A DNA stretch of 64,000 bases from Hippea maritima DSM 10411 (GCF_000194135.1 NC_015318.1:1192501-1256500); one strand, 5' to 3'. Positions 46,145-54,210 are shown, numbered from the stretch's first letter. The notes: generated by a model not told the origin, from the letters alone. Numbers and translations are program-made.

Positions 46145-46912
46145 CTATCTATAATCCCAAGGTAAATAATCACTCTCTGATACAAAAACCCTTAACTCTC
46201 TAAATTTCCTCTTTATTATGTCTTTTAATATAAATTTTGAGAATTTTTCCGTATGATAATGGGTAGCATCAACCACGTTTATGCCAGATTCTTTAGCAAA
46301 AATAGCTGTATGATGCTTTAAGTCTCCACTTAAAAACACATCAAAATCCAAATCTAAGATTTCATACACAAGCTCCATACAACTACCCGAACATACGGCA
46401 ACTCTCTTTATGAGCCTATCGTTTGCCTTTATGTATTTAATAGCATCGCAAGAGAGTTTCTCTTTTACATAATCAACAAAAACCTCAAAATCAAGTCCTC
46501 TATTTAGTCTTCCTATTCTCAAAGGTCGTTTATTTTCTATAATCTCAATATCCTTCAATTCAAGTAAATTACATAGATAATCATTTAAACCACCTTCTGC
46601 TATATCCAGATTTGTGTGAAACGCATAAACCCCTATCCCTTTCTGGATAGCTTTATACAAAACGTTATAGGGATAGAAATCATTGAATATCTTTTTGGTT
46701 GAAGAAAACAAAAGTGGGTGATGAGAAACGATAAGATTGCATCCAAGCTTAATGGCCTCATTAATAGTCTGAGAATTTACATCCAAACTTAGCAACACAC
46801 CTTTTATGGAGCTTTCCTGTGGGGAGATTTGAAGGCCGGAATTGTCCCAGCCTTCCTGAAGGCTTAAAGGAAAATATGCTTCTAAGTAGTCAATTAGCCT
46901 TGTTACTTCCAT
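46145..46912 (-). CDS. NIF3-like dinuclear metal-centre protein
   Basis: A 255-residue NIF3/YbgI family protein. The metal ligands are in VSHHPLLFSS near residue 64, FHTNLDIAEGGLND near 98, and DATHYHTEKFSKF near 215. YbgI proteins form toroidal hexamers and are often annotated as GTP cyclohydrolase I type 2, though the in vivo activity is unclear. It is the first gene of a three-gene group and lies just downstream of the tRNA gene on the same strand. Confidence 0.93.
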   Translation of the reverse strand: MEVTRLIDYLEAYFPLSLQEGWDNSGLQISPQESSIKGVLLSLDVNSQTINEAIKLGCNLIVSHHPLLFSSTKKIFNDFYPYNVLYKAIQKGIGVYAFHTNLDIAEGGLNDYLCNLLELKDIEIIENKRPLRIGRLNRGLDFEVFVDYVKEKLSCDAIKYIKANDRLIKRVAVCSGSCMELVYEILDLDFDVFLSGDLKHHTAIFAKESGINVVDATHYHTEKFSKFILKDIIKRKFRELRVFVSESDYLPWDYR

Positions 46913-46928
46913 TAAATAAAATAAAAAA

Positions 46929-47005
46929 TGGTGGGCCCACCAGGACTCGAACCTGGGACCAACCGGTTATGAGCCGGTGGCTCTAGCCAACTGAGCTATG
47001 GGCCC
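46929..47005 (-). tRNA. tRNA with CAU anticodon (Ile2 with lysidine, or elongator Met)
   Basis: A 77-nt cloverleaf including an encoded 3' CCA. The acceptor stem pairs GGGCCCA with TGGGCCC, and the D arm is GCTCAGTTGGCTAGAGC. The anticodon stem-loop is ACCGG-CTCATAA-CCGGT with anticodon CAT, and the T loop is TTCGAGT. The CGG/CCG anticodon stem and the discriminator A resemble tRNA-Ile2 (CAU read as AUA after lysidine modification), but elongator Met cannot be excluded. It is not an initiator type, because it lacks the three G-C pairs of that anticodon stem. Confidence 0.93.
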
Positions 47006-47027
47006 GTTCAACATCAAAGCAGGAATA

Positions 47028-47055
47028 ACTATACAAATTATGAAGCTTTTGTCAA
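47028..47055 (-). promoter_or_regulatory. Promoter of the CAU tRNA
   Basis: On the minus strand a perfect TTGACA and TATAGT are separated by 16 bp, about 22 bp upstream of the tRNA 5' end. The IS481-like copy A has its target duplication starting 5 bp upstream of the -35 box. Confidence 0.75.
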
Positions 47056-47060
47056 CCAAA

Positions 47061-47073
47061 ATCTTAGCATTAT
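47061..47073. repeat. Thirteen-bp target duplication of IS481-like copy A
   Basis: ATCTTAGCATTAT lies directly before the left end and is repeated at 52346-52358 directly after the right end. A preceding A is also shared. This shows that the outer element went in once, and that everything between is later nesting. Confidence 0.92.
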
Positions 47074-47125
47074 ACCAGATAGGTCCAAACATACTTACCA
47101 CCTAAAGCAAATAGAGGTAATATCT

Positions 47126-47362
47126 ATGTCTGAGAATGAGAATGATAGAAAAGAGAGTGGAGGCACCAACATGGAAGTGAAGAGAATAAGAAAGATAGTA
47201 GGGGCAGAAAACCTGAAAGTAGGTTTTCTGCCCGTTAAATCTTTCTCTTTCTCAAGGGCTGATGCAGCCCACATCCTCTTTTGCATATTCAAATCACTGG
47301 ATTTGAATATAATAGGAAGACCCATAAAACTCCTAAAGGGATGGAGGCTGCATCATGGATAG
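47126..47362 (+). CDS. Small leader ORF of IS481-like copy A
   Basis: This 78-codon frame is identical to those at 54211 and 63018. It has an AGAGGT ribosome binding site and overlaps the transposase start by 8 bp. The predicted basic peptide is not recognised. The nucleotide sequence is dominated by inverted repeats, so its coding sequence may mainly serve to move ribosomes through a structured leader. See the entry for copy B. Confidence 0.5.
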   Translation: MSENENDRKESGGTNMEVKRIRKIVGAENLKVGFLPVKSFSFSRADAAHILFCIFKSLDLNIIGRPIKLLKGWRLHHG

Positions 47363-47699
47363 TATATACCACACTTTGAGAAAATCAAACCCTGCAAGTG
47401 CAAGAATTTTGGTCAGAAAGGTTTTAGAGAAAAACAACGGCAATGTCTCAAAAACAGCAAGAATACTTGGCATATCAAGGGCTACAGTGAGAAGGGCAAG
47501 GGATGGAGAACTAAATGACTTATCAAGAAGACCAAAGAACATAAGAAAAAAGATAGACTGTTCTCTTGAAAAACTCATTGTTGATGTTAAAGCTACAATA
47601 AACTCCCCACCAAAAGGGCTTATAAATTCCCCACCCTTTTGGTAGCATGCCCTAATCTTTTTAAAAGATGGAGGGTAAATAAAATTGTTGGGGGTTTGT

Positions 47700-49179
47700 A
47701 TGTATTACTCGGTAAAAGCACTACTGAGTATTGGGAAAAATGTCTCACAGATTGCAAGAGAGCTAAAGATTGACAGGAAAACAGTCAGAAAGATTAAGAA
47801 AAAGGTAGAAAACGGAGAGATTAAGACACCCACCATCAAAAGGAAAAGCATCCTTGATCCATACAAGGATGAAATCATGGAGTATTTAAAAAGTGGTCTC
47901 TCCGCTGTTTTAATCCACCAGAAGTTAAAAGAAAAGCATAGTCTAAATGTAAGCTATAGCTCTGTGAAACGCTACATCAGGAAGCTAAAGCCAGGTGAGC
48001 CCTTCATCCCCTTAATAAGCCCACCTGGCCAAGAAGCCCAAGTAGATTTCGGCTATGCCGGTTATTTCTAATAATAGCAGAAGAAAAAAGAAAGTAAAGT
48101 ACTGGATATTCTCAATGGTTTTGTCCTATTCGAGGTACAGATACTATGAGCTTGTGGATAACCAAAGTATACCGACATTCATAAACTGCCATATCAATGC
48201 ATTTGAATATTTCTCTGGTGCACCAAAGGCTATAAAGATAGACAACCTAAAAAGCGGTGTATTGCATGTTAACTTCTATGAGCCTGAAATTCAGCATGAA
48301 TATGCAAGGATGCTTGAGTATTACAACTCCTCTGCTGTTGCCTGTAGGGTGAGAAAACCAAATGAGAAGGGCAAGGTAGAATCCAGCATAAAATACATAA
48401 AGAACAACTTTCTAAAAAGCATAAGAGCGGAAGGAATAGAAGACATAGACACAGTCAAAGAGAAGCTTTTATTCTGGCAGGACAACATCTGTAATGCAAA
48501 GCTACACGGCACAACAAGAAAAATACCGAAGGATGAGTTTCTCAATGTAGAAAAGGAAAAACTCAACAGATTGCCAGATAGAAGATATGAGACCTACGAT
48601 ATTGCAAAAAGAACTGTAAACACCTACTCCCACATCTATTACAGGTACAACTACTACTCTGTGCCTGAAAAATACATATCAGAAAAGCTCAATATTAGGT
48701 CAAATGGAAAGATAATGGAGATCTATGATTCATCGTTCAACTTAATAGCCACACATGAGCTTTCTCAATCAAAGGGTGAGTTCATAACAAAGGAAAGCCA
48801 TAAACCCAAGATGAAGAAAAATCCCACAGATTCAGAATACACCACCATGACGCTTGATATAGGTGAAAGCGCCTACCTGTTCTATAAAAGGCTAAGAAAA
48901 GAGAAACCTGCCTCATATCACAGGGTAATGAGAGGTGTAATGTCTCTTTCAAAGGGATACCCCAAAGAGACAATGGAGCTTGCATTCAAAAGGGCAATTG
49001 ATTTCAACTGCATAAGCTATTCCTCTTTAAAAAGCATACTGAAGAATGAGCTCTACAACATTCCCTACGACAAACCAGACTCACCCATAGCCTTAGGTTT
49101 TTATAACCCACTAAGAGCTTACGATGAAATGACAGATATAAAAGCAGATATGAAAACAGACATTATGAGTGGTGAGTGA
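47700..49179 (+). pseudogene. istA: IS21 transposase IstA, split by a frameshift
   Basis: The first frame (to a TAA at 48069-48071) gives the helix-turn-helix region (SQIARELKIDRKTVRKIKKK) and the first catalytic Asp in GQEAQVDFGYAG. The second frame, offset by +1, is open from about 48055 to 49179 and continues the same protein with SMVLSYSRYRYYE, the second Asp in IKIDNLKSG, and the Glu in EKGKVESSIKYIK. The joint is TTC TAA T, so skipping one base restores the whole protein. Either a mutation or a frameshift site is possible. The ATG at 47700 follows GGGGG; a TTG five codons earlier is an alternative. Confidence 0.88.
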
Positions 49180-49180
49180 A

Positions 49181-50017
49181 ATGAAAGGGGTGGAAAATGT
49201 AAAAGATATGAAAAACATAGAAAGAAGACTAAAGGAGTTTAAACTCTCTGGCATTGCAAAGACACTTGAGGCAAGGAACAGGTATGCCATTGATAATAAT
49301 CTGACATACATAGACTTCTTAAAACTCCTATTAGAGGATGAATACATAAACAGGCAGAGCAACTCATTTAGAAAAAGACTTACAAAATCAAAGCTTGACA
49401 CAACAAAGACTTTAGATAGCTATGATTTCACATACCAACCAAAGCTAAACAAGAAAGAACTCTTAGACATTGCATCCTGCAGGTTCATAGAGGAGAAGAA
49501 AAACATCATATTCATGGGCAATCCTGGAGTTGGTAAAACCCACCTTGCAAATGCGATAGGATTAGAGGCCCTAAAACAGGGATATAAGGTCTTGTTCATC
49601 CATACCAACGATTTAATCCTAAAGCTCATATCTGCAAGGGGAGATGGAACCTACACCTCAATACTGAACCAGATTCTATCATCTGACCTTCTGATAATAG
49701 ATGAAGTAGGCTTTAAAAAGATCCCATCCAACTATGTGGATGAGTTCTTTGAGGTGATAAGGAGAAGATATGAAAAGGGTTCAATTATAATCACCACTAA
49801 TAGACCATTTGAGGAGTGGGCTAATATATTTTCAGATGCCGTTTTGGCCTCTGCCATAGTTGATAGACTTGTCCATCACTGCCATATATTCAAGATAACA
49901 GGTGAGAGCTATAGAATTAAACACCTAAAGGAGGCAAAAGATAATCAAAACAGTTTAACCCCCCTTTCCGCACCCAAACCTCTATTTTATTTGACCAAAC
50001 CCAAATGCACAGAGTAA
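49181..50017 (+). CDS. istB: IS21 helper ATPase IstB, C-terminus altered by insertion
   Basis: An AAA+ helper with Walker A GNPGVGKTHLANAIG near residue 110 and Walker B LLIIDEVGFKK near 170. IstB selects target DNA and activates IstA. The ATG at 49181 follows the istA stop by 1 bp. The IS1634-type element entered at the last two codons: the original end was probably ...NSLN-stop (completed by AATTAA after the element), and the present frame runs about 19 codons into the invader. The ATPase core is intact. Confidence 0.88.
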   Translation: MKGVENVKDMKNIERRLKEFKLSGIAKTLEARNRYAIDNNLTYIDFLKLLLEDEYINRQSNSFRKRLTKSKLDTTKTLDSYDFTYQPKLNKKELLDIASCRFIEEKKNIIFMGNPGVGKTHLANAIGLEALKQGYKVLFIHTNDLILKLISARGDGTYTSILNQILSSDLLIIDEVGFKKIPSNYVDEFFEVIRRRYEKGSIIITTNRPFEEWANIFSDAVLASAIVDRLVHHCHIFKITGESYRIKHLKEAKDNQNSLTPLSAPKPLFYLTKPKCTE

Positions 50018-51842
50018 AAGAATGAAAAGGGTCTTAGAATAAACGGAACAGAAAATGCTTACATCTCCCTCTAAAAAGAGGGGGTATTTAAATGTTACAA
50101 CAAAAAGCAGTTATCAAGAACATGGATCACTTAGGACTAATAGCTGGTATGATAGACGAACTAAAGATAGCAGAAACCATAGATGATGAAATACCATCAT
50201 CAAGCAAATCAAAGAACCTAAGCTATGGCGAAGCAACAAAGGCAATGATCCTTAACGGTCTTGGTTATGTCAACAAGCAACTCTACCTAACTCCTCTCTT
50301 CTTCAAAGACAAACCACTAAAGAGATTATTCGGAAGGGATGTTGACTTCCCTTGGTTCAACGATGATGCACTTGGTAGAACATTAGATAAGCTCTTTGAA
50401 TACGGCGTAAGTGAACTGTATGAAAAGATAGCAAGCAGGGCACTCAAAATACTGAACCTTACACCCTCTACCATACACTTAGACAGCACAAGCTTTCATC
50501 TTGACGGTAAGTATCCAAACCAAAAGACGAAAGAAGAAAAAGAAAAAGAAAAAGGAAAAGTAAAAGAAAGAAATGGAAAAGAAGAAAAGGGAAATAACAG
50601 TGAAGGAAAATGGGGAAAAGGAGGAAAAGAAGAAGAGTATGAGCCAACCCCAGTCTTTATCACCCAGGGATACAGCAGAGACCACCATCCAGAGCTCAAT
50701 CAGGTGGTTTTAAATCTTATAGTAGAACACAAAGCAGGCATTCCCATATGGATGAAGCCTGCAGATGGTAATAAAATAGATACACAGGCATTTGCCAATA
50801 TAGTAAAGGAGCATATTAACTCTTTAAAGAATGCTAATAATACAAAGACAAAGGTGATAGCCGATGCAGCCCTCTTTAGTTCTAAAACAATGGAAGAGTT
50901 TAAGAAAAACAACATGCTTTTCATCTCAAGGGTTCCATCGAAACTAAAACAGGCAAAAGAGATACTCAAAAACCACAATGAAGAGGAATTTATTCAGCTT
51001 GATGAGAACTATCAGGCTATCCAGTACACAGTAGATTATGAAGGAATGAAACAACAGTGGGTTTTATACAAAAGCAGTTATGCTAAATCAAGAGGGGACA
51101 AAACGATAAAGAAAGAGTATCAAGAAAAAGAAAAACAGGAAACAAAACTCATTGAGAAATTACAAAAGAGAGCATTTTTCTGTGAAGCTGATGCAAGAAA
51201 AGCATTTGAAGAAAAAACAAAGAAGTTAGAATGCATAATGATATCAGAGGCTAAACTCATATCAAAGCCCAAATACAAAACAAGAGGACGACCAAAACCA
51301 AATGCTAAACCAGACCACTATGAATACTACTGGATTATAGAGACCAAGCCAAATGAAGAATACCTAAAACAAAAACAGAACCAAAAGAGTGGCCTTTTTA
51401 TCCTTGCAACCAATGATATGACACTGTCTGCCAAGGAACTGCTTGATGAGTATAAATCTCAACAGAGAATAGAAAGGGGCTTTAGGTTCTTAAAATCACC
51501 AGAGTTTTTAAGCGATGCCATGTTTCTAAAGAACCCAAAACGCATTGAAGCAATGCTTATGATAATGACACTCTCTTTGCTTGTCTATTCTGCCTTGGAA
51601 TACAGAATAAGAAGTGAGCTTAAAAATCAAAACAAATCCTTTCCCAATCAACTTGGCAAACCCATTCAGAATCCCACTGCAAGATGGGTGTTTGAGAACT
51701 TCTTTGCTATACATCTACTCTTACTTAATGGGCAAGAGCAGATTGTTGGGTTGGAAAACAAGCATAGGCTGATATTGGAACTATTGGGTAGTAATTATAT
51801 GGGGTTTTATGGTATAAATGGAGAAAGAGGTGCGGAATGAGG
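49960..51842 (+). mobile_element. IS1634-type insertion sequence, copy 2 (intact)
   Basis: A 1883-bp element with the same inverted repeats as copy 1. It is inserted at the end of istB. The flanks share TTAA on both sides, but no clean 6-bp duplication is seen. The C run on the left is one base longer, and the G run on the right one shorter, than in copy 1, so the exact ends are uncertain by one or two bases. Confidence 0.9.
50092..51840 (+). CDS. IS1634-family (IS4-like DDE) transposase
   Basis: A 582-residue transposase. The N-terminal DUF4277-like region (1-110) is followed by the DDE core with LDSTSFHLDG (near 130), VIADAALFS (near 255) and the ERGFRFLKSPEFLSDAMFLK block with the Glu (near 480). 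Between the first two Asp residues sits a stretch of about 45 residues rich in Lys, Glu and Gly, an unusual insertion encoded by a near-pure purine tract. The gene is intact and probably active. Confidence 0.95.
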   Translation: MLQQKAVIKNMDHLGLIAGMIDELKIAETIDDEIPSSSKSKNLSYGEATKAMILNGLGYVNKQLYLTPLFFKDKPLKRLFGRDVDFPWFNDDALGRTLDKLFEYGVSELYEKIASRALKILNLTPSTIHLDSTSFHLDGKYPNQKTKEEKEKEKGKVKERNGKEEKGNNSEGKWGKGGKEEEYEPTPVFITQGYSRDHHPELNQVVLNLIVEHKAGIPIWMKPADGNKIDTQAFANIVKEHINSLKNANNTKTKVIADAALFSSKTMEEFKKNNMLFISRVPSKLKQAKEILKNHNEEEFIQLDENYQAIQYTVDYEGMKQQWVLYKSSYAKSRGDKTIKKEYQEKEKQETKLIEKLQKRAFFCEADARKAFEEKTKKLECIMISEAKLISKPKYKTRGRPKPNAKPDHYEYYWIIETKPNEEYLKQKQNQKSGLFILATNDMTLSAKELLDEYKSQQRIERGFRFLKSPEFLSDAMFLKNPKRIEAMLMIMTLSLLVYSALEYRIRSELKNQNKSFPNQLGKPIQNPTARWVFENFFAIHLLLLNGQEQIVGLENKHRLILELLGSNYMGFYGINGERGAE

Positions 51843-52377
51843 GTTAAATTAACAATCCAAGGGGTGGGGAATTTAAATGACCCAAAGGTGGGGAAATTTG
51901 GTTGACTTTAACACTCAAGCAGAAGAAAATTGGATGAATACAACGAATTCTTTTCAAAACTGAATGTAGAGTTAAAACCCATACCACCAGGTGCAAAACA
52001 CCTCCAGGCTATAGTTGAAAACTCACACAGAAAAGACGATGAATCATTTTTCTCCATTCATCCAGAAAGGTGCAGGAATGACGCTGAGTTCTTGCTCAAA
52101 GCTCAACAATGGCAGGATACATGGAATACAGCAAGGCCTCACTATGGCATAGACATGAACGGCCTAACGCCTTTTGAGAAACTGAAATCAACAAAAGCTA
52201 TGATATCTGAAAACATAGTAAGGTTTCCAACCTTACTACTGGAAGATATCATAAGGGTAGCAGGCTACCCTTATGAATGGTTGAGTAAGTTTGTGAACCT
52301 GTATATATTTAGTAGAGGTGGTAAGTATGTGTGGACCACTTACCAATCTTAGCATTATCATCATACCATAAAGAAAG

Positions 52378-52680
52378 CTAAACTCTATTCAATTGGGATT
52401 GTTTATAGTAGATAGCCCTGTGTATCAATGCATCTGTCCTTTCTGGTAAATCGAAATATTCGAAAAATACAGTATAAACATCATCCTCTTTTATGATGTT
52501 GGATATTATAGCAGGAATCACAATTTGATCTTTTAAGGGCTTCATCTTAAGCAGAACGGTATCCCCTATATTCAAACCAACTTCAGGGTTTTCTATTCTT
52601 GCCGTAAGAGACTTTGAACCGAATCTTCTGACCTTTAAGTTTATAACTTGCATTCTCTTCTGCTTTAGATCCTTATCCAC
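52378..52680 (-). CDS. PilZ-like C-terminal segment, probably split off the HD-GYP gene by a frameshift
   Basis: This 100-codon frame starts at GTG with no ribosome binding site. Its sequence (MQVINLKVRRFGSKSLTARI, then LNIGDTVLLKMKPLKDQIVI) looks like a PilZ-type beta barrel. The frame is open upstream of the GTG through the codons for FDAIAIPLKSS, which reads as the natural continuation of the HD-GYP protein. The overlap with the HD-GYP frame and the C3/A5 runs at 52716-52723 suggest one indel. It could also be a real overlapping gene. Arg residues of the canonical RxxxR c-di-GMP motif are not clear. Confidence 0.6.
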   Translation of the reverse strand: MDKDLKQKRMQVINLKVRRFGSKSLTARIENPEVGLNIGDTVLLKMKPLKDQIVIPAIISNIIKEDDVYTVFFEYFDLPERTDALIHRAIYYKQSQLNRV

Positions 52681-54044
52681 AGAAGACTTAAGCGGTATAG
52701 CAATAGCGTCAAATTCCCAAAAACATGCAAACTGCCAAATACCGACTCCCCGGTATCTTTTATAAATATATTTACATAATCTTTGGTCGAAGAAATGACA
52801 CTACCCTTGAAATTAAACATCAAATCAAAGAAAAAGAGTTGAACTCGAACGGTTTTTCCGATTTCTATAGCTTCATTTATGGGTTGATAAAATGCTATAC
52901 CAACTACAGTAGGTGTTATATATTCTATAACACCTTGAACAAGCTTGATGCTCTCACCCTTTTCAAACTCCACCACTATGGGCTTGCCTATATTGCTTAA
53001 GTGATTAATCTTTGAAAATTCAAAATCTCTTTTTATATAATATTTTTCTAAAACCTCCAGAGACGCTTCAGCTATTCTCCTATCAAATGCCTTGCCCCTC
53101 AGTTTTCTTACTATAGAAATAATGCGCCTTATATCGAAGCCCTTCCTATCTGGCCTATCAGTGTATAAACCATCGATAGTTTCGCAAAGAGCAAGAATTT
53201 TTGATTCTACAGGTAGCTCATCACCCTTTATGCCGAAATATCCTCCGCCATCTATCCTTTCATGGTGATAATACGCTATATTTACAATATCCTCCATTAA
53301 AGGATTTCTTGCAAATATCACTTTCAAAAAATATGGGTGCTGTTTCAGTATTTCAACCTCTTCTTCGGTATATGAGCCCTGCTTATAGAATATATCGTTG
53401 GAAATATACATCTCACCAATATCGTGAATAAGTGCCGCATAATTCAACTTTCTTATGGAATTCTTGCTTAAACCAATCTTATCTGCTATAGCAACGGCCA
53501 GATCAGCAACCCTAAATGAATGATAAAATGTCCTTGGTCTCATGTTCTTTGTTATATTCAATGAATTTACAGCAAAATACCTTCTCTCAATATCCTCACT
53601 AATCTCTATATAGAGATCGATCAAAAAGGGTTTTATAGATTGTATTAAGCTTTCTAATACATCTTTAACATCAGTGGGAATATATTCCTTTTTTATCAGA
53701 AATTCACATAATCCAACCTCTTGATACTCAACATATATCTTCTCAATATAAACAGAGGAATCTTCTATGAATTTACCGTATAAAAATGGGTAGTCTGTCT
53801 CTATGCTTCCAGTTGATTCATATCTATCATTTTCTTTGAGTATATCCCTAAAACTCTTACTTACCCTGAGCTGCAAACCCTTAAACTCTTCTAAAAATCC
53901 CTTACCGGATTGATAGATATTTAACAAAAAAACCTGCTCATCATTCAACTTCAATAAAATTGCAAACCTGAATTCCTCATCCTCTATGGTAGAGAGGTAT
54001 GATTTTATCGCATCTTTCAATAATCCTATAGGATTATCTTTCAT
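52665..54044 (-). CDS. HD-GYP-domain protein with a C-terminal YcgR/PilZ-like region, probably frameshifted
   Basis: A 459-residue frame with an N-terminal region of unknown fold (1-160), an HD-GYP domain (165-340) with LIHDIGEMYISND near 205 and HHERIDGGGYFG near 260, and a beta-rich tail (350-440) like the N-terminal part of YcgR-type proteins. The GYP motif reads GYF and the usual HDIGK reads HDIGE, so activity may differ from the canonical enzyme. The last 20 residues (LTLLLYRLSLLWIRI) look like out-of-frame translation. It lies between two IS481-like copies. Confidence 0.82.
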   Translation of the reverse strand: MKDNPIGLLKDAIKSYLSTIEDEEFRFAILLKLNDEQVFLLNIYQSGKGFLEEFKGLQLRVSKSFRDILKENDRYESTGSIETDYPFLYGKFIEDSSVYIEKIYVEYQEVGLCEFLIKKEYIPTDVKDVLESLIQSIKPFLIDLYIEISEDIERRYFAVNSLNITKNMRPRTFYHSFRVADLAVAIADKIGLSKNSIRKLNYAALIHDIGEMYISNDIFYKQGSYTEEEVEILKQHPYFLKVIFARNPLMEDIVNIAYYHHERIDGGGYFGIKGDELPVESKILALCETIDGLYTDRPDRKGFDIRRIISIVRKLRGKAFDRRIAEASLEVLEKYYIKRDFEFSKINHLSNIGKPIVVEFEKGESIKLVQGVIEYITPTVVGIAFYQPINEAIEIGKTVRVQLFFFDLMFNFKGSVISSTKDYVNIFIKDTGESVFGSLHVFGNLTLLLYRLSLLWIRI

Positions 54045-54110
54045 ATTCTGCGCCCCACATGTTCTAATTATTTCTTAATTTTCCGCTTTTAAAAAGCATT
54101 TATCTAAATC

Positions 54111-54140
54111 AATTTATCCGTCAAAACATACCCCTGTCAA
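54111..54140 (-). promoter_or_regulatory. Promoter of the HD-GYP/PilZ-like gene
   Basis: On the minus strand TTGACA and TAAATT are separated by 18 bp, about 65 bp upstream of the gene. The IS481-like copy B has its target duplication starting 5 bp upstream of the -35 box. The -10 match is moderate. Confidence 0.45.
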
Positions 54141-54145
54141 GCAAA

Positions 54146-54158
54146 ATCGTAATCTACA
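54146..54158. repeat. Thirteen-bp target duplication of IS481-like copy B
   Basis: ATCGTAATCTACA lies directly before the left end and is repeated at 55555-55567. The right-hand copy supplies the stop codons of both the transposase (TAA at 55559) and, on the other strand, the aminopeptidase gene (TAG at 55565-55563). Confidence 0.92.
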
Positions 54159-54210
54159 ACCAGATAGGTCCAAACATACTTACCACCTAAAGCAAATAGA
54201 GGTAATATCT

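Larger units (their letters stand above)
47585..51913 (+). mobile_element. IS21-type insertion sequence, interrupted by IS1634-type copy 2
   Basis: Ends are TGTTAAAG inverted repeats. On each side two CCCCACC repeats lie 24 bp apart (47605 and 47629; 51863 and 51887 on the other strand), typical of the multiple terminal binding sites of IS21-family elements. Without the inner element the length is about 2.45 kb, within the family range. It carries istA and istB. No target duplication flanks it. Confidence 0.9.
47074..52345 (+). mobile_element. IS481-like element, copy A, interrupted by an IS21-type element and partly deleted
   Basis: The left end (ACCAGATAGG, then inverted repeat GGTCCAAACATACTTACCA) and the right end match copy B. 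Left sequence to 47584 and right sequence from 51914 belong to the element. A 453-bp piece equivalent to 54670-55122 of copy B is missing at the junction with the inner IS21-type element. The rest is nearly identical to copy B (one silent difference noticed), so the insertion is recent. Confidence 0.9.
47355..52352 (+). pseudogene. IS481-like transposase of copy A, split and lacking its centre
   Basis: The first 76 codons (47355-47584) with the helix-turn-helix part remain, and the C-terminal part with the catalytic Glu (IVENSHRKDD) remains from 51914. About 151 codons, including the first Asp (DTKH) and the second (LDNGSEF), are missing or replaced by the inner element. The left fragment runs on for 20 codons into the IS21-type end. 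The gene cannot give an active protein. Confidence 0.93.

Noticed and set aside
46929-47005. IS481-like copy A as tRNA-gene integration of the integrase/att type
   Set aside because: The element is 69 bp from the tRNA, does not duplicate its 3' end and encodes a DDE transposase rather than a tyrosine recombinase. The link is to the promoter, not to the tRNA sequence.
47095-47325. Minus-strand open frame across the left end of each IS481-like copy (also at 54180 and 63 kb)
   Set aside because: It starts inside the structured leader, has no ribosome binding site and covers the inverted repeat. The plus-strand leader ORF with a proper site is the better reading.
47126-47362. Repeated identical blocks at 47.1, 54.2 and 63.0 kb as a CRISPR-like or REP-type repeat family
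   Set aside because: They are the left parts of full IS copies with shared ends and transposase genes, not short spaced repeats. No array of regular repeats and spacers occurs in the window.
48078-48095. A6-G run in istA as a -1 programmed frameshift site of the IS3 kind
   Set aside because: The stop codon of the first frame (48069-48071) comes before the run, so slippage there could not join the frames.
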